A DNA stretch of 64,000 nucleotides from Ferruginibacter lapsinanis (GTDB taxonomy: Bacteria > Bacteroidota > Bacteroidia > Chitinophagales > Chitinophagaceae), in the NCBI RefSeq assembly GCF_020783315.1, contig NZ_CP086063.1:2964501-3028500 (forward strand). Reading direction: 5' to 3'. This document shows, in pieces, positions 35,901 through 46,400 of the stretch. The notes under the pieces are model-generated. The model made no database searches and had not been told where the DNA came from. It was given only the letters and a program-made list of their open reading frames with translations. How positions within the stretch are numbered: the first letter of the stretch is position 1; every line of letters starts with the position of its first letter. The translations under genes and the position numbers were made by a program.

Positions 35901-38900
35901 CTGCCAAACCTCTGTCTGAAGACGGCATGGTTAGCGTTGTACCGTTTTGTATGGTTATATTCTGTGGAATACCTGAACCAGCAGTTGAACCATTTGCTGT
36001 CCATTCGTTACCTGTATTAACAGAAGCACCCTGGTTATATTTTACACTCGATGTATTCGTATACGTTGGTGCTGCACTTACTGTACCGCCTGCATTTAAT
36101 TGTAATGTGCCGGCAATACTGGAAGCTCCTGTATAAGCCGCTGCCAGAATTACACTGGTTCCGCTATTTACAGTTAATGTTCCTAAAATACTACGGGCTG
36201 CATTAATTGTTGTAGCTGTACCTGTATTTTGTATCACCACATTATACGGAACACCTGCACCAACTGCAGAACCTGCACCACTCCACTCACTGGAAGTGGT
36301 AATACTTCCTCCTGTGTTGTAAGTAACTGTTGAACTGGTTCCGGAGAAAGTAGGTGCCTGATTGAAAGAGCCTCCTGCATTAACCAAACAAGTTCCTGAA
36401 AGTGTCAGCACTGAAGTCCCTGTATTGGAAGTAATTGATACAGGACCGGAAGTTTGGAATACACCGGTTACAGTTCTGGCCATAGCAGATGTATTATTGT
36501 TGTTTCCAAAATTAATACCACCTGAACCTACAATTACATTGGTAGGGCCATTGCTAGAAGGCCAGTATGAATGATCGTAATTGATACCATATTGTCCTGA
36601 AGTATTTGCATATATCAAAGTTGAATTTGATCCATAAGTAAATGTACCGGTTGCATAACCTCCCTGACTGATCTGGAAAGTTCCATTCACTGTAATACCT
36701 CCACTTGCGTTGAAAGTACCTGAGGTTTGCAATGCACCGCCAGCATCAACCGTAACCGTACCGGTTTGTGTTAACCCTGTAGTTGTTACTGTAGCGCCAT
36801 TTACAATCTGAATATTATGAGAGGTTGATGGTGCTAAACCTCCTACCCAACTGCTTCCGCTAGTCCATGCTCCACCAGTTGAGGTTGAAACCATTGGAGC
36901 TACTGCACCAAAGTTACCTACCACATACGTGTAAGTGGTGGTTCCTGCTCCTAACCCTGTTGAAGATGTTAATGTATAAGGGTTCGCTCCTGATGGAGTG
37001 CTGGTTGACGCTACGGTATATGCCGATCCATTGTAATAAGCAAAATCACAAGAAGATGCAGCAGAGAATGAACCGGCATGGTTAGCTGTATTCCATTGAA
37101 GCAAAATAGTAGCCGGAGTAATATTTGCCGAAGAAGTTACTTTCCAGCCAAGATTGACCATTTTAGTTGCGTTTACCAAAGTTCCCGGAAGTGTTGTGCT
37201 AACACTCGTTGTGAAATTAGACGCAGTCGCAGTTCCTGTAATGGTTAATGGTGTATATGTACTCGATGTACCAATTGGGAATGCTATAGGCGAAGCAACA
37301 ACACTATTGATTGTTAATTGGCCTGTACCTGTAGTAGCCACATAACTGCTGCTGCTTGCCCCTGAGGTAGACGCAACCGTTAGGTTGTTATTACCCAATG
37401 TTAATTTACCGGAGGTAAGTGTTAACGCATTCGGTACTGTAAGACTACTGTTCAATGTTACTCCATTACTGTTATTTAATGTTACACCCAACGTTCCTGA
37501 GGATGCAGTTAAATTTAAGAATGTAGCACTTTGAGCTGATGTACCGCTGAATTTGATCGTTGCTGTATTACCAACTGTTTTAATACCATTAGCAGAAATA
37601 GAACCACTCATCAAAAAGGTATTTTTTACATCCAATGTTCCAGATCCACTACTACCAAATGATAATTCCGCTGCATTATATCCGCTTGTACCTGATAATG
37701 AATCTACCATTCTGAAATCGTTATTAACCGTCATGGTATAGGTTCCATTATTAAATAACCATAAACCACAGTTTTGAGTTAATGTATTTACAGTGGCTGA
37801 AGTTGCACCACTACTTGTAAAGATCTGTGCTTGTGAACCATTGGTTCTTAATAATGTCAGATTACCGGCAAAAGTAGTAGAGGTAGGAAAACCTGTTAAT
37901 AATTTCAACGGAGGAGTTGCTGGTGCCAGGTTAGGAAGATCCACAACCATGTTACCAAAACTAGTTGCAGGAGTTCCAACTGATCCAATAACATTTGTGG
38001 TAGTGATACCTGTAATATTTATCGTTGAAGCTGCATTCCAGTTGGCCGGAGGAATTTGTCCTCCATTACCCGTCAAATTAAATACTCCCGTAGACGCAAA
38101 ACCTAAAGTAGTAGCAGTAAACGGAGTTGTGCCGGCAAATACTGTAGTACTTGTCCCTGCACTTGTGATCGTTCCTTTTACAAGTAAGGTTCCTGCTGTT
38201 CTGGTTACAGAACTTGCTGCAGTACCTATAGTGATAGTTGTTCCACTATTGATTACCACTGCCCCTGTTTCTGAACCGGTAGTAGTAACCAATGCAATTG
38301 AACCTGTGTTATTAATATTTAATACATTAAATGTGGTATTGCCTGTAATCGTTTGTGCAACACTGTTAGATGAACCATTAAATGATACAGATCCTGAAGC
38401 AGGAGTAAACGTACCGCTATTTGTCCAGTTACCACCTACAGTAATTGGACTATTACCAGTTGTAAGATTTAATGTATTGCCTGTAACAATAGAAATGTTA
38501 CCTGTAACAGCAATTGTACCTGTAAAGGCCGTTAATCCCATTGAAACTGTACCTGCACCTGCGCCACCTACAGATAAATTACCTAATACTGTTAAAGTTC
38601 CAGAACCAGAAAAATTACTGAAGTTAGACCAGCTTCCTGATGTACTTTCAAAAGAAAGGTTATAATAAGATTTACCTGATACAGTCATTTGCGGCTGCAT
38701 TGCTGAAGTACCTCTGTAAATAAAATTACTACCTGTTGCCAAAGTCAACTGCCCGAACGGCGTCGAAATTCCACTAGTAGAATTGTGCACATACGTACCG
38801 CCTGATACAACACTCCATGTGCCTGTAGCTGTAATTGTACCGCTGTTAACAAATGTACCGCCAATTGCCAGTGTACTGGCAGCTCCTACTGTATATGTAC

Positions 38901-41900
38901 CACCTGATGCTATAGTGACTGTTGCATTAGCTGCAACAGTTGCTGCAAGTGTTCCGGTCAATGTAGTAGAAACCGAAAGACCTACCGGATTAACTCCGTC
39001 GCCGATATTCAACGCAGAACCGGTACCAGAGAAAGTAGTATTTGTTCCTAAAGTATTGGTAGTTCCATTATACAAATTATACGCAGCACTGTTGGCTGTA
39101 AAATTCGGAGGATTGCTACCTGATCCATCTGTATTTAAACCCCAGTTGGTTAATTGAGATACATCACTATTGGCTACATTATAATAAATGATCGGAGGTA
39201 ATACCACCGTCCATATTGTATTGGTAAAACTGGTGATACCAGTAACAGTGGTCACATTAGGTGTACCAGTGGTACTACCACCAATGTTCACCCAGCTGGC
39301 ACCGTTATAACGGTATGCCTTACCCGAAGAAGGACTGGCACTAAGATTGGCTCCTGCATCAGCAGTTAGCCAGGTAAACCCTATATCAGTAGAACTGGTT
39401 CCACTGGCTGAAACTGTCCATTGCCATAAAGCTCCATCAGATGAAGGTGTGTACGTAGTATTTGCAGCTCCTATTGTATAAGTTTGACTGGCGCCATTGT
39501 TAGTAATCACTACCGGAGCATATTTACCCGTGGTAGTTGCTCCTATCGGGTAAGTAAATGTACCTGTATGTGTTTTAATTACTTTACCTGTACTTGTTGT
39601 GGCAATATAACTTGCTGTACTTGCACTGGCACTTGTACCCGAAGCTCCGAAGGTGAGATTGAAAGCACCTATATCTACTAAGCCTTGGGTTAATGTAATG
39701 GTTTGGTTGATCGTAACCGCACCTCCTAACACCACATTACCTGAAGTAGCTTTGTTTACAATTACATAATCAAAAGTTTCACCGGTTGATTTGGTAACCG
39801 TTTGATTTCCGGTAGCTGCATTGAAAAATACCGCACGTGAGTTAGGCGTAAATGTACCCGAGTTGGTCCAGTTACCACTCACTTTTATATCACCGGCATT
39901 TGCTCCGTTAATATTACCCAGTGTAAGTGTACCGGTAGCATTGATCGCCACACTACCAATTACAGTAAGTGGTCTTGGGGTTGTTCCGTTATCATTTAAT
40001 GTTACTGAACTTGCAGAACCCGATGCTGCACCAATAGTAAGTGTTCCTCCCATCTGCAGATCACTGCTGTTTTGCAGATTAAGTGCACAAGCCTGTGTAC
40101 TGCTACCCACTGTTACATTGTTTGGATATCCTGCACTGGCACTGCTGGTTGTTCCGGCAGCCCACTCATTAAATCGGTTGTAAGTAGTTATGTTATAAAA
40201 TAAGGTAGATGAAGTACCATAGAATGGCGATGCAGAAACATTACTACCTGCATTGATCTGTAAAGTACCATTAATAGTAGGTACTGTTGTTAATGTAGTA
40301 CTTCCATTGATCGTAAGATTGTAGAAAGTTGTTGCATTAGAACCATTCACTGTTCCGGCTCCTGCAAACACCACACTACCGAAAGTACTTGAAGTAACTG
40401 TACCATTATTAGTAAATGCACCTGCACTACTGATAGTTAATACCCCTGCAGCTGTCCATGAAACTGTACCTGCATTTACAATGCTACCCACTGAAGCAGT
40501 AGCAGTTGCATTCGTAAAACCGAACTCTCCCGTGCCTACTGTAGTAACAGCGTTCGTAACCGTCATACTACCGGTTGAACCAACCTTTAAGCTTACGCCG
40601 GTAAGAACAGTTACTGCTGCAAATGGAGAGTTAGTCGTAGCACCGCCAGAGTGCGTCATCACATGTGCTATTGTAACTGTACTATTAGCGGTTGGAACTG
40701 TTCCTCCTAACCAGTTTGATGCAGTATTGATTGTTCCTGTACTGGTAGTTATATAACCAAGAAAATTAAATGCTTGTGTTGCCGAAAGACCTGGAGAAGG
40801 GTTAGTAACCTGAGTATTACCCGATGAATTTGCTCCTGTATTATTTACAACTGCAGTTAACTGAGTTGAGTTGACAAAAGTTACCGATGTAGCTGCAGTG
40901 CCGTTGAAACTAACAGTGGCATTACTTTGGAAATTAGTACCATTAATAGTGATAGTTTGTCCTTTGTAACCGGTACCATTAGATTGCCCGCTTATGCCCG
41001 TTACCGCTGTTGGAACAACAGTACTAATTGTTGGTGTCAACGATAATTGTGTATAAGAATAATTGCTTCCGCTATTATCTGCATAGTTCAATACAGCATA
41101 AGATTTATCGCCTTCGCTAAGTGCAGCCAGACTTGACTGTGACATGGTAGAACTAAAAATATAGTAATACACTGTTGCACCATCCGCTTGTATAGGTATG
41201 GTTAATGTAATGGTTGAACCGGCAATACTACCTGCTGCAGAAATAGTAGATGATCCCGTAGAAAAATCATTGGTAGTGGTTTTATACCTTACGTAAAATT
41301 TTTCCTGAGAAGATGGTGCTGCACTGGTGGTAGCAGTGATCGTTACTGTTCCATCCGCATTTTGCGTTCTTTGTGTACCCGTATTGTGGGTCATCGTAAC
41401 AGGTGCATTGGTAGTGTACCCTACATAATATCCGGAAGTAGCATATCCTGCATCTTTCAATACAAAGGTATATCTACCGGCAGTACTCATATTCAGCCCC
41501 ATATCATTACCACCCGATGTAACCCATTGTGCGCCGGTAATACCATCTACAGTTCCTGATGATGTACCCGAAAAATTCCATTTATTGGCGTAAGTACCTG
41601 TACTGCCACAACCACCACCTGACGTAAAAATGAATCCATTGCTGCTACCACCTGTCATGTTGGTAGTAGATACATCTCCACCTGAAGATTGAGCATTAAC
41701 AGTGGTAACCCATTGCCCACGGCCATCTGTAGGGGTGGCGCCGGTGGTATTTACTTTACGATATTTTAATACCCTGTAATCAGGATAAGTACAGTTTGTT
41801 GGTTGAGAATAGGCAGTTGGTGTTTGGTTAGATCCTACCCAGTTAACCCCATCACCACCAAAAATATTAGTACTTGGATTACTGATCACTATATTGCCCG

Positions 41901-42855
41901 AAGTAGCTGAAGTAAGCCCCGTAGAGGCCGCTGTTATGGTGAAAGTACTGGCCTGATTAAATGCCACATTACTGAAGGTTGCAACACCTGCTACAGCATT
42001 GGCCGACAATGTACCAACGATTGAACCTGTACCCGTTGCTTTGGTAAGTGTAACCGTTCCGGTAAAACCTGTCGCTAATGTATTGCCCGCAGTTCTTCCT
42101 TCAACAGTAAAAGTTGTGATCGGATTACCTGTTGTACCAGTACCCGGTACGCTAACCAATGCTAATTGAGTGGCTGTAACTGTAGGTGCTGTGATTACAA
42201 CATCGTCAATCCAACCATTATTAACAAATTCAAAAGCTACTCTAGCAGGATCAGTCAAACTTACGCCATAAGTAAATTGTGCTCTTTGGCCTGCTGCGTT
42301 ACCAGTTGTAAAAGTTGAAGCACTGATAGTGTAGTTTAATGAATTATAACCGGTTACCCCTGTAGCTGTAGCGGCAGTTTGTGCTGCTACCCTTGTACTA
42401 GCATTACCTGTGCCTCCCGCCATCCAAAATGTAATTTGCGTAACACCTGTTGTTAAAACTGGAGTAATTAAGTAAGCTCCTGATTGCATACGTAAAGCAG
42501 ATGTCGAGGAATGGACACTTAATTTACTAGAATTTGATGTCGCCGCGTTTGTCCAGGTTGCTGGCAAATTGCTGATAGAAACCTTACTATACATCCACGA
42601 CCAATTCCCTGTACTTGCAGCTCCGCTAGTAAGCGCTGTTACTGCAGTAGCAGTACTAGCACTATAACTGGTTATACTCTGACTTGATGTCGTAGCAGTA
42701 ACACTTATTGTATTTGTACCGAATGTTGCAGCAGCTAAAGTAGTCCAATCTGAACTCTCAAACGTCTCCACAATCACCTGTGCCTTCACAACACTGCTCA
42801 GTGATAGCAATAACACCACTACAAAAGCCGAAGCTTTTACAAACAATTTATTCAT
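32944..42855 (-). CDS. Giant T9SS cargo protein, adhesin-like (3303 aa)
   Basis: The signal peptide is MNKLFVKASAFVVVLLLSLS followed by SVVKAQ. Then come an N-terminal jelly-roll-like domain (up to about 230), a TIG/IPT-like domain near 608-700 (KGQTITINGTNFQSNATVSF), and about 2000 residues of Thr/Ser/Gly/Asn-rich beta repeats with recurring phrases (VAGNWTRNSG, SSDRGLAG, TFNGTSG). Next is the cassette shared with the neighbours: RRWRLLTAP, AWQEG near 2740, FVRGNR near 2818, GNPYAS near 2862, YYLWDPK. It ends with an FN3-like domain (about 3125-3218) and a T9SS type A sorting domain (AVYPNPIVGG to the end). It is probably secreted and surface-attached. In-frame ATGs at 42930 and 42918 would add an N-terminal extension. 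Confidence 0.92.
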   Translation of the reverse strand: MNKLFVKASAFVVVLLLSLSSVVKAQVIVETFESSDWTTLAAATFGTNTISVTATTSSQSITSYSASTATAVTALTSGAASTGNWSWMYSKVSISNLPATWTNAATSNSSKLSVHSSTSALRMQSGAYLITPVLTTGVTQITFWMAGGTGNASTRVAAQTAATATGVTGYNSLNYTISASTFTTGNAAGQRAQFTYGVSLTDPARVAFEFVNNGWIDDVVITAPTVTATQLALVSVPGTGTTGNPITTFTVEGRTAGNTLATGFTGTVTLTKATGTGSIVGTLSANAVAGVATFSNVAFNQASTFTITAASTGLTSATSGNIVISNPSTNIFGGDGVNWVGSNQTPTAYSQPTNCTYPDYRVLKYRKVNTTGATPTDGRGQWVTTVNAQSSGGDVSTTNMTGGSSNGFIFTSGGGCGSTGTYANKWNFSGTSSGTVDGITGAQWVTSGGNDMGLNMSTAGRYTFVLKDAGYATSGYYVGYTTNAPVTMTHNTGTQRTQNADGTVTITATTSAAPSSQEKFYVRYKTTTNDFSTGSSTISAAGSIAGSTITLTIPIQADGATVYYYIFSSTMSQSSLAALSEGDKSYAVLNYADNSGSNYSYTQLSLTPTISTVVPTAVTGISGQSNGTGYKGQTITINGTNFQSNATVSFNGTAATSVTFVNSTQLTAVVNNTGANSSGNTQVTNPSPGLSATQAFNFLGYITTSTGTINTASNWLGGTVPTANSTVTIAHVMTHSGGATTNSPFAAVTVLTGVSLKVGSTGSMTVTNAVTTVGTGEFGFTNATATASVGSIVNAGTVSWTAAGVLTISSAGAFTNNGTVTSSTFGSVVFAGAGTVNGSNATTFYNLTINGSTTLTTVPTINGTLQINAGSNVSASPFYGTSSTLFYNITTYNRFNEWAAGTTSSASAGYPNNVTVGSSTQACALNLQNSSDLQMGGTLTIGAASGSASSVTLNDNGTTPRPLTVIGSVAINATGTLTLGNINGANAGDIKVSGNWTNSGTFTPNSRAVFFNAATGNQTVTKSTGETFDYVIVNKATSGNVVLGGAVTINQTITLTQGLVDIGAFNLTFGASGTSASASTASYIATTSTGKVIKTHTGTFTYPIGATTTGKYAPVVITNNGASQTYTIGAANTTYTPSSDGALWQWTVSASGTSSTDIGFTWLTADAGANLSASPSSGKAYRYNGASWVNIGGSTTGTPNVTTVTGITSFTNTIWTVVLPPIIYYNVANSDVSQLTNWGLNTDGSGSNPPNFTANSAAYNLYNGTTNTLGTNTTFSGTGSALNIGDGVNPVGLSVSTTLTGTLAATVAANATVTIASGGTYTVGAASTLAIGGTFVNSGTITATGTWSVVSGGTYVHNSTSGISTPFGQLTLATGSNFIYRGTSAMQPQMTVSGKSYYNLSFESTSGSWSNFSNFSGSGTLTVLGNLSVGGAGAGTVSMGLTAFTGTIAVTGNISIVTGNTLNLTTGNSPITVGGNWTNSGTFTPASGSVSFNGSSNSVAQTITGNTTFNVLNINNTGSIALVTTTGSETGAVVINSGTTITIGTAASSVTRTAGTLLVKGTITSAGTSTTVFAGTTPFTATTLGFASTGVFNLTGNGGQIPPANWNAASTINITGITTTNVIGSVGTPATSFGNMVVDLPNLAPATPPLKLLTGFPTSTTFAGNLTLLRTNGSQAQIFTSSGATSATVNTLTQNCGLWLFNNGTYTMTVNNDFRMVDSLSGTSGYNAAELSFGSSGSGTLDVKNTFLMSGSISANGIKTVGNTATIKFSGTSAQSATFLNLTASSGTLGVTLNNSNGVTLNSSLTVPNALTLTSGKLTLGNNNLTVASTSGASSSSYVATTGTGQLTINSVVASPIAFPIGTSSTYTPLTITGTATASNFTTSVSTTLPGTLVNATKMVNLGWKVTSSANITPATILLQWNTANHAGSFSAASSCDFAYYNGSAYTVASTSTPSGANPYTLTSSTGLGAGTTTYTYVVGNFGAVAPMVSTSTGGAWTSGSSWVGGLAPSTSHNIQIVNGATVTTTGLTQTGTVTVDAGGALQTSGTFNASGGITVNGTFQISQGGYATGTFTYGSNSTLIYANTSGQYGINYDHSYWPSSNGPTNVIVGSGGINFGNNNNTSAMARTVTGVFQTSGPVSITSNTGTSVLTLSGTCLVNAGGSFNQAPTFSGTSSTVTYNTGGSITTSSEWSGAGSAVGAGVPYNVVIQNTGTATTINAARSILGTLTVNSGTSVILAAAYTGASSIAGTLQLNAGGTVSAAPTYTNTSSVKYNQGASVNTGNEWTANGSTAGSGIPQNITIQNGTTLTMPSSDRGLAGNLDINSGTLTLNGTSGDLYVAGNWTRSSGSTFTPNGRAVFFNGTNNTQTIAVTSGGTETFNYLLIAKPTGGNVTLSSSPATNVTVSSTTGNVLEISNAGGLDLNGQTFTLSGNGGNINANGGTRNIIGTGGGTFNITGSKTVIGTALVFGTGVTVDATAGIDFGTGNLTTINGNLRLSSGGSVSTNSPIYGSASALIYNQGGTPTFGLEWTGNSSTAGTGIPKNVTIQNSTTVNMPSSDRGLAGDLSINSGALTLNGTSGNLFVAGNWTRNSGATFTHNNRNVTFNGAAKTIITAPASSVRDANGARGGETFYNVYMSKTNTSDSLRLSSNVTVENEIGFVKGAFNCGVGDVTIVSNVSKTAHVAPISNISNVSVNYSDTGKFIIQRFLPIDPWSAARRWRLLTAPVSLSSTNDITISRAWQEGVANSTLSTPVDPQPGFGTTITNGNTGAAVTNGFDLGNTTSPSIYYMNPGPTPAWVAPTNTNATNISAQEGYMVFVRGNRAVTISNQFATPDKTTLEPKGRIIIGDTTKSIVAGVQVIGNPYASAINFNNMLYNGIAPNTPAGTGLAYYLWDPKSPGAYNVGQWITFSSNGDGTYSITPTPVSAFSDTGLIESGAAFVINSASAGTLVIHESDKVGSSSTVGIASRPIARPLATPIPKMAVNMYLDNGDGTKSVMDGVSVLYSEGYRDIVDIQDATKVSTFTSRERLSVVRNDKMLSIERRKTMDTVFLSVNKINATAHILELIYTNANPSTNAFLEDKYLNTSTALAEGTTNYNFATTADAASSDTARFRIVFKPIVVLPVKFSSIKASQQAGAIAVEWKVENEVNVKSYEVERSADGVHFSKVSTASVNVNNTATYNWLDVDPETGNNYYRIRMVSQSGTSVYSQVVLVKTGKGAAEIAVYPNPIVGGIVGLQMNNMPKGKYGVRILNTVGQTILNKTIQHLGGNSIETLSLGENSVKGLYKLEVVAPDKKITTIDLLY
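35093..35277. repeat. Internal repeat unit, copy 1 (pairs with 35825-36009)
   Basis: This 185-base segment aligns without gaps with 35825-36009, exactly 732 bases (244 codons) further on. The most conserved core is cctgccaaacctctgtctga, at 35168 and 35900. Both encode the SSDRGLAG ... VAGNWTR module of the giant protein. Confidence 0.8.
35825..36009. repeat. Internal repeat unit, copy 2 (pairs with 35093-35277)
   Basis: Second copy of the module, colinear with copy 1. It encodes PSSDRGLAGNLDINSG and LYVAGNWTRSSGSTF. The higher conservation here than in the rest of the repeat array suggests a recent duplication or correction between copies. Confidence 0.8.
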
Positions 42856-43435
42856 AAATTTTAATTGAAAACGAGATAACAGTGATAGACACAGTAGTGC
42901 CGAAGTAAAGTTTTTCATGACAGCAAACATTAATATTTGTTCAATTTGTTAATACCGATTTATTCGAAATAGTAATAAAAACAAATTTTCACAGGCTTGG
43001 ATAAGAATAAACGAAAACCATTTTAGTAACCAAAAAAAGGGATAAGGTTTTGCTTCGGCTCGGTGACTACTTAATAACAAATTACAAAATATGTTCGCCA
43101 GTTTTTCACACGAAATGACTGCTAAAATACAGAAAAATCAGCTATCTAACAAAACATTTACTAATAATCTTATTTGTAGTAATTATTCTACAATCAAAAA
43201 AAATTATGCGTTGACAGGCAGCATTTTACAGATATTATTTTATCATAACCCTAAAAAATACACATTGTTTTTTATAACATATTACACTTATTTCTACACT
43301 ATTTATATGGTAAAAAATCCGGGTAAAACATTGTCATTTTTTAACCATCCTTTTTTCATTTGATCTCTTATTGTAAAAGCAAATGAAAAACAGCACCTTT
43401 ACAAGATGCTGCTTTCGTGTTCTTCATCTATACAA
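42856..43435. other. Gene-free spacer between two giant genes
   Basis: This is a 580-base AT-rich spacer. At its left end lie the upstream in-frame ATGs (42918, 42930) of the 3303-residue protein; at its right end is a probable terminator of the 2152-residue protein gene. A plus-strand 90-codon reading frame (43091-43363) has no family features or plausible context. The promoter of the left gene should be here, but no convincing TAnnTTTG box was found. Confidence 0.6.
43385..43416 (-). terminator. Possible intrinsic terminator of the 2152-residue protein gene
   Basis: On the minus strand GCAGCA pairs with TGCTG around an 11-base loop and is followed by TTTTTC. The hairpin is 20 bases past the stop codon at 43436. 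The stem is short, so it is only moderately convincing. Confidence 0.5.
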
Positions 43436-46400
43436 TTACTGATTTACCAGTTTCAAAGTTGTTTTAGTATGATCCGGCTGGATCACTTCTAATTGATATA
43501 TACCCTTAGCTACTAATTTGCCCGTTTGAATGGTTTCTGTTGCACTACCGCCTGCATGTGTCAGTTGTTGTGATGACATCAGTTGGCCGGCGGCATTGAT
43601 CAAACGTATATCATACCTGCCTTTTGGCATATTGTTCAATTGTAACTCTGCCTTGCCGTTAGTGATCACAGTAGGATACACAGTCAACGATGGTGCTTGT
43701 TTACCTATTGATACCCGTACAATCTGGCTGTACGCTATTTCTCCATTTTGATTAACACTACGGATACGATAATAATTATTACCATCCGCCGGAGTTTTAT
43801 CCAGCCAGTTGTACATACTGCTACCGGCAGCATTGATAGTACCTGCTGCAGTAAAATGAATACCATCAACAGATCTTTCTACCACATATGATTTAATATT
43901 CACTTCATTTTCTACTTTCCAGTCAACCGAAATATTACTGTTTTGCTGAGCGGCTTTTATGCTGCTGATCGTTACAGGTAATGTAGCAGATTGAGCATCC
44001 AGGAACACAATCCGGAACCTGTTAGGATTAGCTGAAGCTGCAATATTTGTATTAACACTGAAATCAAAAACTGTTTCAGCTGATGTACCTGTATTGATCG
44101 GCTTTTTAATGCCCGTATATGTATCCTCTATAAAAGCACCAATAGACGGATTGAAATTTTGCGGTAAAAAATGGAACTGATAGTTTTTGTTATCCATATT
44201 TTTTGTTTGCAGGAAGACCGTATCAGATTGCACTACGGGTAACCTGGTTTCTATCGCTAAATTTTTGCCATCTCTTATTACGCTCAGATCTTCTTTCTGA
44301 TTAAAGGAAGATAATTTTGTTGCATCCTTTTCATCTACCGCATTCGTATAAGTAGGATAAAAAGTATTAACAACTCCGTCAGCCAGGTTATAATTATCCG
44401 GACCATCAGCAGCATACAGACTTGTATACAGTTTATATAAACCCGGTACAGCCACAGGACGGCCGGCTATCGGACGACTTGCTAAACCAAGATTACTGCT
44501 TGCACTGATCTTATCTTTTTCGTGGAATATCATTGTATTTGCTCCACCAGCCGAAGTGAAATTGATCGCCATCCCCGATTCGATGGTACCATCAGCTAAA
44601 CCACTTGTGTTAGCCGACACTGAGTAACTGGTAAATCCGGGAATACCATCGTCTTTTACAGTAATGAATTTACCTACCAGTGTTCCCGAAGGAGTCATTT
44701 TAGGATCCCAATAATAATAACTCAAGCCTGAAGAACTAAACACAGTTCCGTTCACCTCAACGCTATCCATTTTTATGGCAGATGCATACGGATTACCAAT
44801 GAAATTTCTTCCGGTAGTAAGATTTCTCTGTACATCATTTCCTACAAATAAATTACCTTTTGCTCTTAAATTGGTAGCATTGGCCGGTACAAACTGACTT
44901 CCGATAATGATCGACCTGTCTCCTCTTACAAAAAGCATATACCCTTCATTATCTGTAATTTTAGTCGTATACAAATTTGTTGGTACTGTAAATGTAGATG
45001 TACCCGGCGTAAGCGCATAGATGCTTGGATTATTGGTACTTCCCTGGTCAAATCCATCACTGGCTTTTGTATCAGCTGTGGACTTTGTGATCAGGACACC
45101 GTAACCTGAATTTGGATTAGCAGGAGCTGCACGGTTACCTGTGGTAGTTCCTTCCTGCCATGCTTCATTAATAGTTTGTGCGTTGCCATCTTTTTGAAAT
45201 GGTGCCGTTAATAAATGCCATCTTCTTGAGTAAGCTGTAGTACCAATATTCAGGTATCTTTCTACAATGGCTTTACCACTGATAGCGCCACTGGATCTTC
45301 CCACTCTTGATGTTCCGTTCACATCTGACTTAAGTGTAAGTTTATCATTCGTTGTTAAAGTAGAACCGGTTGCTACCGTTACACTACCCGGTGCTGCACC
45401 TGCAGTAATATCGAGACTGTCGGCTAAAGTTGCAGTAGCACTTGCATTCAGCAACAGGTCTTTTAATGTTGTTTTTCCTCCGGTAAATTTCATGCTGCCA
45501 CCTGTGCCATCTATTGTAAGATTAGAGCTGGATGAACCGGTTAAAGTACCACTTGAGAAAGAACCATTATTTATTCTTAATGTATTTCCATTGATCTCGA
45601 ACGCACCCGAAGTGAAAGTACCGGTACCGTATACACGAAGGTCGGTACCTAAGGTAGCAATTCCTCCTCCTGTACGATTGAGGGTAAGATTATTTAATGA
45701 CTGGGCACCTGATGTAAAGTAAAGCGTTCCCAGATTACCACCGCTTGTACCACCTATTGATAAAACAGAAGACGAAGAACCGGATAGTGTACCCGTTCCC
45801 GTTATGTTCCCATTTAGCGTAAGTGTATTTCCATTAATATCAAAGATACCACCGGCTCCTTCGATGTTCAGCATTCCGCCAATTGAAAGATTTGAGGAAG
45901 TACTCAGCTGCGCTGTAGCAGTAGATTTTACCTGGTAATGTAATCTTGTTCCTGAATACACAGTAGCACCGGTAAGTGTAATTACCTGCGCAGGGCTATG
46001 TGTACCTATGAACTCAATAGAATCTCCAGAAGCTACAGAAGAACTATTGGTAATGGTTGTACCGGATGCTGCAGTAAGATTTGCTGCCAAACGTAATATG
46101 GATGTACCTCCTACACCACTTGCATTACCTACTTCCAGCGTACTTCCATTGGATAATTGAGCATCCTGCGTAACCACTAAGGTAGTTGCTACGGTACCGG
46201 TACCGATACCTAAATTACCACCGTTCAGTATAAGTTTTTTATTTGCAGTAATAGTAGCTGCTGCATTGGTTCCTCCTAAACGCAGGTAAGAACCATTTGT
46301 ATTTTTAATTGTCAGATCTCCGTTTATTACAAACGAAGAAGGATTGGTAAGATTGATATTTTGTGATTGACCTGCACATTCCCAGGTAACATTCCCAAAA

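Noticed and set aside
37793-38665. A 290-codon plus-strand reading frame opposite the 3303-residue protein gene, and many similar ones opposite the other giants
   Set aside because: The products are Val/Pro/Leu-rich strings that mirror the Thr/Ser/Gly/Asn codons of the coding strand. They have no signal, domain or independent start context and are antisense shadows.
43091-43363. A 90-codon plus-strand reading frame in the spacer between two giant genes
   Set aside because: The composition is dominated by AT-rich codons (Lys, Asn, Tyr, Phe), there is no recognisable motif or promoter, and it lies in a region with no other coding signal.
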